Assembly: GCA_019416285.1 (NCBI GenBank)
Contig: DXXM01000046.1
Span: 1-20,959, forward strand
DNA: 20,959 bases
DNA from: Bacteroidales bacterium
GTDB taxonomy: Bacteria > Bacteroidota > Bacteroidia > Bacteroidales > Muribaculaceae
Direction of reading: 5' to 3'
Both the position numbers and the translations under genes were made by a program. The notes beneath the pieces were generated by a model. That model was not told the DNA's origin. It saw only the letters and a program-made list of their open reading frames with translations, and did no database searches. The stretch's first letter is position 1. The number at the start of each line of letters is the position of its first letter. This document shows positions 14,611 to 20,959 of this stretch, piece after piece.

Positions 14611-14667
14611 ATCCCGCCTATACCAGTCATATCATCCATCATTTCAACCGAAAACAACAGAACCACA

Positions 14668-15615
14668 ATGGGAAACAAATGGAAAGGCCATATTGCCGTC
14701 CTGACTGCAAACGTAATTTTCGGACTTAATGTGCCGGTCACTAAATCCCTGCTTGACCAGTGGGTCACTCCTCTCGGATATATGACCACACGGACACTTT
14801 CGGCCGCTGTCATATTCTGGATTATTCAGTGTTTCCTGCCGAAAGAAAGGGTTGAAAAGCGGGATTTATTCATTATCGCCATCGGAGGTGTCATGGGATT
14901 CATCGTATCGCAGTTTCTGACCGCTCTCAGTCTACGCTACACCACGCCGGTCTATTTCTCACTCATCGTGGCGCTCAGTCCGGTCTGCGTCATGCTCCTG
15001 GCCGCTCTCTTCCTGAAAGAACCTATCACGGGAAAAAAGACAGCCGGGGTCGCCGTCGGTATCACCGGCGCTCTGATATTGATTGCAGGGGCAGGTGTGC
15101 AAAACACCTCCGGGACCGACAATCTGCTCGGCATCGGCCTTGCATGCGTCAGCATCCTGGCTTTTTCCATCTATCTCATCATAATGCGCTCCGTTGCCCA
15201 GAAATACAGTGCCGTGACGCAGATGAAATGGATGTTTTTGTTCACGGCGATGATTCTTCTGCCATTCGGACTGAAAGAACTTCCGGAACAGAGGATACTC
15301 TCGCCGGAATGGGAATGGAGCGGAGTGCTTGAAATCGCTTTCGTCGTATTTCTGGCTACCGCATCGGGCTATTTCCTCATGCCGCTCGGTATGAAATACC
15401 TGCGTGCCACAACAGTCAGCGTTTATATGAATCTCCAGCCAATCGTATCGTCCGTGACAGCAATATTCATCGGACAGGACATTTTTTCATGGGAAATGCC
15501 TCTGGCTGCCATTCTCGTTCTACTTGGAGCCTATATTGTAAGCACAAGTCCCGCACGTCAGCAAAAATGCGCCCCGCAAAGCCAGGGGTGCCCCGAGGCA
15601 CAAGCGGCCGACTGA
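14668..15615 (+). CDS. EamA/DMT-family transporter
   Basis: Inner-membrane protein of 315 residues with ten predicted transmembrane helices in two EamA repeats, the drug/metabolite transporter layout. The first repeat runs about 5-140 (AVLTANVIFGLNVPVTKSLL, then TPVYFSLIVALSPVCVMLLAALFLKEPI). The second runs about 150-295 (IGLACVSILAFSIYLIIMRSVAQKYS, then YLRATTVSVYMNLQPIVSSVTAIFIGQD). Such proteins usually export amino acids or other small metabolites, and the substrate cannot be read from sequence. A hydrophilic tail of about 20 residues follows the last helix. The fba terminator lies just upstream. No clear TAnnTTTG box is seen in the 58-base gap, so its promoter is uncertain. Base composition appears less GC-rich than the downstream operon. 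Confidence 0.92.
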   Translation: MGNKWKGHIAVLTANVIFGLNVPVTKSLLDQWVTPLGYMTTRTLSAAVIFWIIQCFLPKERVEKRDLFIIAIGGVMGFIVSQFLTALSLRYTTPVYFSLIVALSPVCVMLLAALFLKEPITGKKTAGVAVGITGALILIAGAGVQNTSGTDNLLGIGLACVSILAFSIYLIIMRSVAQKYSAVTQMKWMFLFTAMILLPFGLKELPEQRILSPEWEWSGVLEIAFVVFLATASGYFLMPLGMKYLRATTVSVYMNLQPIVSSVTAIFIGQDIFSWEMPLAAILVLLGAYIVSTSPARQQKCAPQSQGCPEAQAAD

Positions 15616-15753
15616 CCTCAAAGATTGTTGTCTACATGGCCGAAATTCACTAATTCCGTCCATACCGTGGACCATAAATCTCCGCGTTGTCACATTCGCC
15701 GCGCATTTTTGATTTTTTATTTGTTCATTTAGCGGTGTGTCAGCATTTTTGCG

Positions 15754-15761
15754 TATCTTCG
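15754..15761 (+). promoter_or_regulatory. Probable -7 box for the dgt operon
   Basis: TATCTTCG is one base off TAnnTTTG and sits about 43 bases before ATG 15804. No good TTTG at -33 is seen, so support is moderate. It is the best candidate in the 188-base gap after the EamA gene. Confidence 0.45.
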
Positions 15762-15803
15762 CAATTATAAAACAGACTTCGCAAACTTTTTCATCTTCGC
15801 ACT

Positions 15804-17150
15804 ATGCAGAAAATGTCATGGGACAGGCTGATCAACGACAAGCGGTTCGGGCTTGAACATTACCACGACCCCAAACGAGGCTCGCGGAGTGACTTTCAGC
15901 GCGATTTCGACCGCCTGGTATTCTCCTCCCCCTTCCGACGACTTCAGAACAAGACTCAGGTGTTCCCCCTGCCGGGAAGTATCTTTGTCCACAACCGTCT
16001 GACCCACAGCATGGAGGTGGCCTGTGTGGGCCGCTCGATGGCGAGTGAGATTGCCGCCGCGCTCCGACGGAAATATGCCTCGGAGCCGTGGGTCGACAAG
16101 CTCGACTCAATCGACGAAATCGTGGCCGCCGCCTGCCTCGCCCATGACCTCGGCAACCCGCCTTTCGGCCACTCCGGAGAGAAGGCCATCTCGACCTATT
16201 TCAGCGAGGGCGAGGGGCAGGCACTACGCTCCGAACTGACCGAGCAGCAGTGGAGCGACCTGACGCATTTCGAGGGGAACGCCAATGCCTTCCGCCTCCT
16301 GACCCACCGTTTCAACGGCCGGCGCCCGGGCGGTTTCGCCATGACCTACTCCACGCTCGCCTCAATCGTGAAATATCCCTTCGATTCATCCCTGGCTGGC
16401 GCACATGGCAAATTCGGCTTCTTCTCCTCGGAGCAGGACGACTTCATCAAGGTGGCCGAGGAGCTCGGGATGCTGCGCGTGAAGGAGAGCGAGGGCCACA
16501 TCCGCTACAGCCGTCACCCGCTGGTCTACATCGTGGAGGCGGCCGACGATATCTGCTATGAAATCATGGATATCGAGGACGCCCACAAGCTGAAAATCCT
16601 CTCGGCCGAGGAGGTCATTCCCCTCTTTCTCGGATACTTCGACGAGGCGCGGCGCGCCCACATCGAGCGCATCATGACCGGAGTCGACGACCCCAACGAG
16701 AAGATAGCCTACCTACGCTCCTGCATCATCGGAGTGCTCGTCGACCGCTGCGCCGAGACCTTCGTGGAGCATGAGGAGGAAATCCTCGCCGGAACCTTCC
16801 GTGGCTCGCTCCTTGACCACATCCCCGAGCTCGAGCGCAAGGGCTACCGCGACTGCGAAGCCCTGTCGTGGAAGAAAATCTACTGCACGGGCGACGTAGT
16901 CGACATCGAACTGGCCGGCACACGCATCATCTCCTTCCTCATCCACGAGCTCGTAAAGGCCGTGCGCGAACCTGAGCTCAACTATTCCCGCCTGCTCCTG
17001 GCCAAAGTGCCGCAGCAATACGAAACCGACTCTCCCCATCTCTACGGCAAACTTCAGGCCGTGCTCGACCACATCTCCGGCATGACCGACGTCTATGCCC
17101 TCGACCTTTACCGCCGTCTGAGCGGCATGAGTCTGAAAATCAACAACTGA
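15804..17150 (+). CDS. dgt: Deoxyguanosinetriphosphate triphosphohydrolase (dGTPase)
   Basis: Cytosolic HD-superfamily enzyme that cleaves dGTP to deoxyguanosine and triphosphate, helping set dNTP pools. The protein has 448 residues, within the family range. Seen: FDRLVFSSPFRRLQNKTQVFPL (35-56), RLTHSMEV with metal ligand His68, the HD pair in CLAHDLGNPPFGHSGE (His114, Asp115; 111-126), FEGNANAFRLLTHRF in the nucleotide-binding part, and YIVEAADDICYEIMDIEDA with the fourth metal-ligand Asp. This matches the Dgt type 2 group common in Bacteroidetes. The start is ATG 15804, matching the usual MxWxxLxxxxRFG opening. The TPM-domain gene follows after only 10 bases and then the AGCS symporter overlaps that gene, so dgt heads a three-gene operon. 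Confidence 0.95.
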   Translation: MQKMSWDRLINDKRFGLEHYHDPKRGSRSDFQRDFDRLVFSSPFRRLQNKTQVFPLPGSIFVHNRLTHSMEVACVGRSMASEIAAALRRKYASEPWVDKLDSIDEIVAAACLAHDLGNPPFGHSGEKAISTYFSEGEGQALRSELTEQQWSDLTHFEGNANAFRLLTHRFNGRRPGGFAMTYSTLASIVKYPFDSSLAGAHGKFGFFSSEQDDFIKVAEELGMLRVKESEGHIRYSRHPLVYIVEAADDICYEIMDIEDAHKLKILSAEEVIPLFLGYFDEARRAHIERIMTGVDDPNEKIAYLRSCIIGVLVDRCAETFVEHEEEILAGTFRGSLLDHIPELERKGYRDCEALSWKKIYCTGDVVDIELAGTRIISFLIHELVKAVREPELNYSRLLLAKVPQQYETDSPHLYGKLQAVLDHISGMTDVYALDLYRRLSGMSLKINN

Positions 17151-17160
17151 CAATCCAATC

Positions 17161-18456
17161 ATGAACCGTAATCCCATCCGTCTCCCCCTCTTCCTCATCC
17201 TCCTCGTCTGCGCGCTCGTGCGCTCCGCGGCCATGACTATCGACGAAGTACCCAACGTCCACGTGACCGACCGTACCCAGTATGTCTCCAACCCCTCCGG
17301 CGTCCTCTCGCAAGAAGCCGTCAGCCGTCTCAACGCTGAAATCGGCTCCCTGTGGCACGACACATCCGTTGAGCTCGTGGTGGTGGCCGTCGATCAGGTC
17401 GATTCCTCCCTCACCCCCGAGGAGTTCGCTACAAAGCTCTTCGAGAAATGGGGCATCGGCAAGAGCGACAAGGACAACGGTGTGCTCCTGCTCCTCTCTC
17501 CCGGCGACAACGCGGCTATAATCCGCACCGGCTACGGCGTCGAAGGCGCCCTGCCCGACATCACCGCCGGCCGCATCATCCGCAATGTGATGTTTCCGCT
17601 CTACCGCGAGGGGAAATTCGACGAGGGCACGATTGCCGGCGTGAGCAAAATCGCCGAAGTGCTCCGCGACCCGAAAGTTGGCGAGGAACTTCAGTCGAAA
17701 TATGCCAATGACTCGCGCCGCGCCGTCGACAACGACCTCACCGGCTCCGAACTCTTCAACATGTTTCTCGGATTCGCCCTCTTTATCGGCCTGGGCATGC
17801 TCGCCGTGGTGATATATGCCATCGCATCGACCCGAAGGCTTGACGACGTGCAGCGCTACCGCGCCCTCGACCAATACCGCACCGTGGCACTCTTCGCAGC
17901 CTTCCTTTCGCTCGGCATGGCCCTCCCCGCCTACCTCATCCTCGTGCTGAAGATGAAACGCGTGCGGCGCCACCGCCGCGACTGTCCCCACTGCGGAACC
18001 CGCATGGAACTCATCGACGAGGAACACGACAACGACTACCTAACACCCGCACAGGACACCGAGGAACGCATAAACTCCATAGACTACGACGTCTGGCACT
18101 GTCCGAAATGCCATCAGACCGAGGTGCTCCCCTACATCAACCGTCAGACCGACTACACCGTCTGCGACCGCTGCGGCGCCCGCGCCATGTCGCTCGTCGA
18201 CCGCCGCACACTCCGTCAGCCCACCGTGCGCTACGAGGGCGAGGGAGTGGACATCTACATGTGCAAGAATTGCGGCAACCAGCATCAGAAACGCTTCCGC
18301 ATCCCCAAAAAACCTGACCCGGCAGCGGCTGTTGCGGCCGGAGCCGTGCTCGGCAGCATGATGGGCGGAGGACGCTCGGGTGGCGGAGGCGGATTCTCCG
18401 GCGGCTCATTCGGCGGAGGCATGACCGGCGGCGGAGGCGCGGGAGGCCGATGGTAA
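17161..18456 (+). CDS. TPM-domain membrane protein with zinc ribbons and Gly-rich tail (YgcG-like)
   Basis: Membrane protein of 431 residues. It has a signal peptide or first helix (residues 8-24), then a TPM domain (about 36-180) with VSNPSGVLSQEAVSRLN, VELVVVAVDQVD, KWGIGKSDKDNGVLLLLSP and TGYGVEGALPD, the hallmark pattern of the YgcG/TPM family (called a phosphatase fold, though its role in bacteria is unclear). Two transmembrane helices follow (about 201-222 and 242-264). The part after them is unusual: four CxxC pairs at 275-278, 314-317, 335-338 and 368-371, enough for two zinc ribbons. It ends in a Gly/Ser tail (402-430) closing GGAGGRW. With the TPM domain outside, the ribbons probably also face outward or into the cytoplasm, depending on how the helices insert. 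Second gene of the dgt operon; overlaps the symporter by 7 bases. Confidence 0.88.
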   Translation: MNRNPIRLPLFLILLVCALVRSAAMTIDEVPNVHVTDRTQYVSNPSGVLSQEAVSRLNAEIGSLWHDTSVELVVVAVDQVDSSLTPEEFATKLFEKWGIGKSDKDNGVLLLLSPGDNAAIIRTGYGVEGALPDITAGRIIRNVMFPLYREGKFDEGTIAGVSKIAEVLRDPKVGEELQSKYANDSRRAVDNDLTGSELFNMFLGFALFIGLGMLAVVIYAIASTRRLDDVQRYRALDQYRTVALFAAFLSLGMALPAYLILVLKMKRVRRHRRDCPHCGTRMELIDEEHDNDYLTPAQDTEERINSIDYDVWHCPKCHQTEVLPYINRQTDYTVCDRCGARAMSLVDRRTLRQPTVRYEGEGVDIYMCKNCGNQHQKRFRIPKKPDPAAAVAAGAVLGSMMGGGRSGGGGGFSGGSFGGGMTGGGGAGGRW

Positions 18457-19919
18457 GTCTTTTCGTCACCGCATTGGCCGACTTCCTCTGCGGCTATCCG
18501 CTCTTCATCCTGCTCATAGGGGGAGGATTTTTCCTCTTTTTCTACTCAGGCATGGTGTCGCTGCGCAAACTTCCGGCCGCCATGCGCGAACTGCGCAGCA
18601 AGCAGTCGCGCGAATCAGGCTCGCAGATTTCGTCGGTCCAGGCCCTACTCTCGGTCGTGGCCGCCACGGTCGGGATGGGCAACATAGCTGGCGTGGCCAT
18701 AGCGCTCGTGATGGGTGGTCCGGGCGCCATCTTCTGGATGTGGGTCAGCGCGCTCGTGGGCATGTCGACAAAATTTCACGAGGGAGTGCTCACAACGCGC
18801 CATAAACACACTGCCCCCGACGGTTCGACCGCCGGAGGCACCATGTATATCATTGACCGCGGCCTCGGGCGCCGCTGGCACTGGCTCGCTGTCACTTTTG
18901 CCGTCGCAGGCATGCTCGGCACGCTCTGCATCATGAACGCCAATCAGCTCACAGAGGCCATAGTCAGCGCTTTCACCACTCCCGAATGGCTTGCGGCAAA
19001 TCCGATTGTCACCGGCATCTCCTCGGGGCTCGGCTGGAGCCACGAGGCGGCTTTCCGCCTGCTCGTGGGGCTCGGAATAGCCCTGACGGTGACGCTCGTG
19101 GTGGTCGGAGGCATACGGCGCATAGCGCGCGTGGCGCAGTGGCTCGTACCGTTCATGGTGGGGCTTTATTTCCTGCTCGTGTTCTACATTATCGTCACCA
19201 ATCTCCCGGCCGTCCCCGGCGTGTTCAGGTCGATTTTCGCCGAAGCCTTCAACCTGCGGGCCGGGTGGGGCGCGCTCGCGGGAATAGCCATAATCGGAGC
19301 CCGTCGCGCGGCGCTCGTCAACGACGCCGGAGTTGGCACGGCCACCATCATGCACGGTGCGTCCGCCAACCGCTCGCCCGTCCGCGAAGGGCTCATCGCC
19401 ATGCTCGGACCGAGCATCGATTCGGGACTCGTCTGCACCCTTACGGCCGTGGCACTGCTCCTTTGCGGCGACATTCAGGCCGTGGAAGGAGTCAAGGGAC
19501 TCGATGTGGCCATGAAAGCCTTCGGCAACGCCATCCCGATGGGCGAGATGCTGCTGATGGGGATAGTGCTCTGCTTCTCGCTCTCGTCAATGTTCAGCTA
19601 CAGTTTCTACGGCAACCGCTGCGCGGCCTACCTCTTCGGCGAGCGCAAGGCCCGGGCCTACACCTGGTTTTTCATCGCCACACTCATAGTGTTCGCCGTG
19701 ATGCCGCTCGGCGTAGCCATAGGTTTCTGCGACCTCTTCTACGCGCTCATGGCCTTCCCGACAATGATAACCCTCCTGCTCCTGCGCCGTCAGGTCAGAG
19801 AAGAAGTCCGCGCTTTCGAGCACATTTCTCACGTCCCCGCCGCAGACTCTGTACAGACCGCAGGCTCATTGCCCGATGGAGTCGCAGAATCCGGCACCGA
19901 CAGCCGGGACGTTTTTTAA
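18450..19919 (+). CDS. AGCS-family sodium:alanine/glycine symporter
   Basis: Integral inner-membrane transporter of 489 residues with about ten to eleven helices, taking up alanine, glycine or a related amino acid with sodium. Seen: YSGMVSLRKLPAAMRELRSKQ at the start, SVVAATVGMGNIAGVAIALVMGGPGAIFWMWVSALVGMSTKFHE (the AGCS core), and LVNDAGVGTATIMHGASANRSPVREGL (family region, with Asp replacing the frequent Glu of NEAG). The ATG at 18450 overlaps the last 7 bases of the TPM gene, suggesting coupled translation. The C-terminal ~40 residues are hydrophilic. The last codons and stop (DVF, TAA) fall inside the second copy of the 17-base repeat. It is the last gene of the dgt operon, and no strong terminator hairpin is seen after it. 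Confidence 0.93.
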   Translation: MVSLFVTALADFLCGYPLFILLIGGGFFLFFYSGMVSLRKLPAAMRELRSKQSRESGSQISSVQALLSVVAATVGMGNIAGVAIALVMGGPGAIFWMWVSALVGMSTKFHEGVLTTRHKHTAPDGSTAGGTMYIIDRGLGRRWHWLAVTFAVAGMLGTLCIMNANQLTEAIVSAFTTPEWLAANPIVTGISSGLGWSHEAAFRLLVGLGIALTVTLVVVGGIRRIARVAQWLVPFMVGLYFLLVFYIIVTNLPAVPGVFRSIFAEAFNLRAGWGALAGIAIIGARRAALVNDAGVGTATIMHGASANRSPVREGLIAMLGPSIDSGLVCTLTAVALLLCGDIQAVEGVKGLDVAMKAFGNAIPMGEMLLMGIVLCFSLSSMFSYSFYGNRCAAYLFGERKARAYTWFFIATLIVFAVMPLGVAIGFCDLFYALMAFPTMITLLLLRRQVREEVRAFEHISHVPAADSVQTAGSLPDGVAESGTDSRDVF

Positions 19920-19922
19920 AAC
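19906..19922. repeat. 17-base repeat, copy 2
   Basis: GGGACGTTTTTTAAAAC, identical to 9104-9120. Here it supplies the last codons (Arg-part, Asp, Val, Phe), the TAA stop and the first bases after the symporter gene. Confidence 0.8.
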
Positions 19923-20026
19923 ATCCACAACAGCATGACAATCAGGTGCGAAACAACTTCTAAAGTCCGGTATATCGGTGGTCGTCATATCTGTAATAAC
20001 ATACAACATTAACAAACACATAACTA

Positions 20027-20866
20027 ATGAAAAATATAATCATCACTTTCATTGCGGCTGTGGCGCTCGCGTTGGGATGCGGGGCGCAGAATGTCGAGAC
20101 TCTCACTCTCAGCGGTTCGGAAGGGAAACTCTATGCCGAGTTGCAGAAGCCGTCCGTAAAAGCGGGCGATAAAATGCCCCTCGTCATCATCTGCCACGGG
20201 TTTTCCGACAACTGTAATTCGGGACTACTCAAGGATATAGCCGATGATTTGCAGACTGACGGCATAGCCTCTCTGCGTTTCGATTTCAACGGCCACGGCA
20301 AAAGCGAGGGGCGCTTTCAGGACATGACGGTGCCCAATGAAATCGCCGATCTGAAAAATGTGATAGCCTGGGCGCAGGCGCAGCCGTGGGTCGGAAGCAT
20401 CTCTCTGCTCGGCCATTCTCAGGGCGGCGTTGTGGCGAGCATGACCGCCGGTGAACTCGGCGACAAAGTGATAAAGAGCCTCGTGCTCATGGCTCCCGCC
20501 GCGGTGCTCCGCGACGACGCACTCAGGGGTAACACCATGGGTGCCATGTATGACCCCTGGAATATGACCGCCGACTATGTGCAGCTTCCCTTCGGAGACC
20601 TCAAACTCGGGCGAAAGTATATCGAGGCGGCCGTCACACTGCCTATCTACGAAACCGCCCTCAACTACACAGGTCCCGTGCTCATCATCCACGGTACACA
20701 CGACCGCGTTGTCCCCTATACCTACGGCGAGAGATATGACCACGGCTACAAAAACAGCAGCATCGAACTGATACCCGGCGAGGACCACGGCTTCTCACGC
20801 AATAGAGCAGAAGCCGCCCTCCACGCCTCCGACTGGCTTGCCAAAACACTTTCGGAAGGAAAATAA
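20027..20866 (+). CDS. Exported alpha/beta hydrolase, cinnamoyl/feruloyl-esterase-like
   Basis: Serine hydrolase of 279 residues with a signal peptide (about 1-21, ending CGAQ), so periplasmic. The Cys18 context ALGC is a poor lipobox, so lipidation is unlikely but possible. The fold markers are clear: HGF oxyanion region (57-59), FDFNGHGKSEGRF (85-97), nucleophile elbow GHSQGG (129-134, Ser131), acid THDRVVP (Asp226) and GEDHGFS (His254). The cap region (about 155-205: MAPAAVLRDDALRG to GRKYIEAAVTLPIYE) resembles rumen and lactobacillus cinnamoyl esterases of the Est1E type, which release ferulic or coumaric acid from plant cell wall. That substrate is inferred from remembered family features. 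The leader is A-rich with no Shine-Dalgarno site and no clear promoter in the 107-base gap. Confidence 0.88.
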   Translation: MKNIIITFIAAVALALGCGAQNVETLTLSGSEGKLYAELQKPSVKAGDKMPLVIICHGFSDNCNSGLLKDIADDLQTDGIASLRFDFNGHGKSEGRFQDMTVPNEIADLKNVIAWAQAQPWVGSISLLGHSQGGVVASMTAGELGDKVIKSLVLMAPAAVLRDDALRGNTMGAMYDPWNMTADYVQLPFGDLKLGRKYIEAAVTLPIYETALNYTGPVLIIHGTHDRVVPYTYGERYDHGYKNSSIELIPGEDHGFSRNRAEAALHASDWLAKTLSEGK

Positions 20867-20900
20867 GAAACACCCGTTTCGGAGATTACGGGAAATTGTG

Positions 20901-20908
20901 TAAATTTG
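20901..20908 (+). promoter_or_regulatory. Possible -7 box for a gene beyond the right edge
   Basis: TAAATTTG fits TAnnTTTG, 34 bases after the esterase stop. The -33 position offers only TTTC (20877-20880). No ATG-initiated frame of any length follows before the window ends. Confidence 0.4.
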
Positions 20909-20959
20909 CTTCAGGAAGTTACGAAAAGAGTGTAATTTATTGGAAATGAGCGTAGGTTA

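Noticed and set aside
15658..15672. Small hairpin GTCCA-taccg-TGGAC after the EamA gene
   Set aside because: A 5-bp stem without a T-tract is too weak to call a terminator.
17140..18027. 295-codon minus-strand frame opposite the TPM gene
   Set aside because: Antisense shadow, His/Gly/Val/Glu-rich as expected from the complement of GC-rich codons. No promoter or domain.
18645..19355. 236-codon minus-strand frame opposite the AGCS symporter
   Set aside because: Antisense shadow. The composition is hydrophilic and low-complexity, and the sense strand encodes a clear transporter.
20873..20892. CCCGT/ACGGG hairpin after the esterase as a terminator
   Set aside because: Only 5 bp with a 10-base loop and no T-run.

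Overview
The window looks like chromosomal DNA from a gut Bacteroidales bacterium, probably a Muribaculaceae-like lineage. Three things point that way. Many genes are preceded by the Bacteroidetes sigma factor -7 box TAnnTTTG, often with a TTG/TTTG element 19-22 bases upstream. Leaders are A-rich without strong Shine-Dalgarno sites. The gene families are typical of this group: GH95 fucosidase, short exported hypothetical proteins and lipoproteins, a Crp-type regulator that seems not to bind cAMP, and a PMCA-type Ca2+ ATPase. Coding DNA is fairly GC-rich and the intergenic DNA is AT-rich. The lineage is inferred; no rRNA or tRNA is present to test it.

Layout. 1-99: a strong leftward promoter for a gene outside the window. 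100-5527 (minus strand): exported GH95 alpha-L-fucosidase, the ATPase YchF with its own promoter and terminator, a Rossmann-like protein with a Ser/Glu repeat tract, and an exported protein of unknown function. 5746-7492 (plus): a BASS-family transporter and a Crp/Fnr-type regulator. 7549-8747 (minus): two translationally coupled lipoproteins. 8748-9161: a 414-base gap with the lipoprotein promoter, a long hairpin terminator and one copy of a 17-base repeat. 9162-12550 (minus): a Ca2+-transporting P-type ATPase and a small basic protein. 12716-13225 (plus): a NUDIX hydrolase, divergently transcribed from the basic protein.

13226-13548 is a 323-base gap. On its minus strand it carries a well-formed promoter followed by a 20-residue signal-peptide-like ORF. 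This is either a tiny secreted peptide or the remnant of a frameshifted gene. 13549-15615 (plus): class II fructose-bisphosphate aldolase with a textbook terminator, then an EamA/DMT transporter. 15804-19919 (plus): a compact operon of dGTPase, a TPM-domain membrane protein with zinc ribbons, and an AGCS sodium:amino-acid symporter. 20027-20866: an exported cinnamoyl-esterase-like alpha/beta hydrolase. A final -7 box near the right edge suggests another gene beyond it.

Functionally this is mostly core metabolism and transport, plus two exported carbohydrate-related enzymes (fucosidase and esterase). I see no phage, IS element, CRISPR array, toxin system or defence island, and no clear new multi-gene system. 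The items most worth checking are the promoter-driven mini-ORF at 13297-13359, the 17-mer shared by positions 9104 and 19906, the 86-base inverted repeat at 8986-9071, and the Ser/Glu repeat in the Rossmann-like protein.
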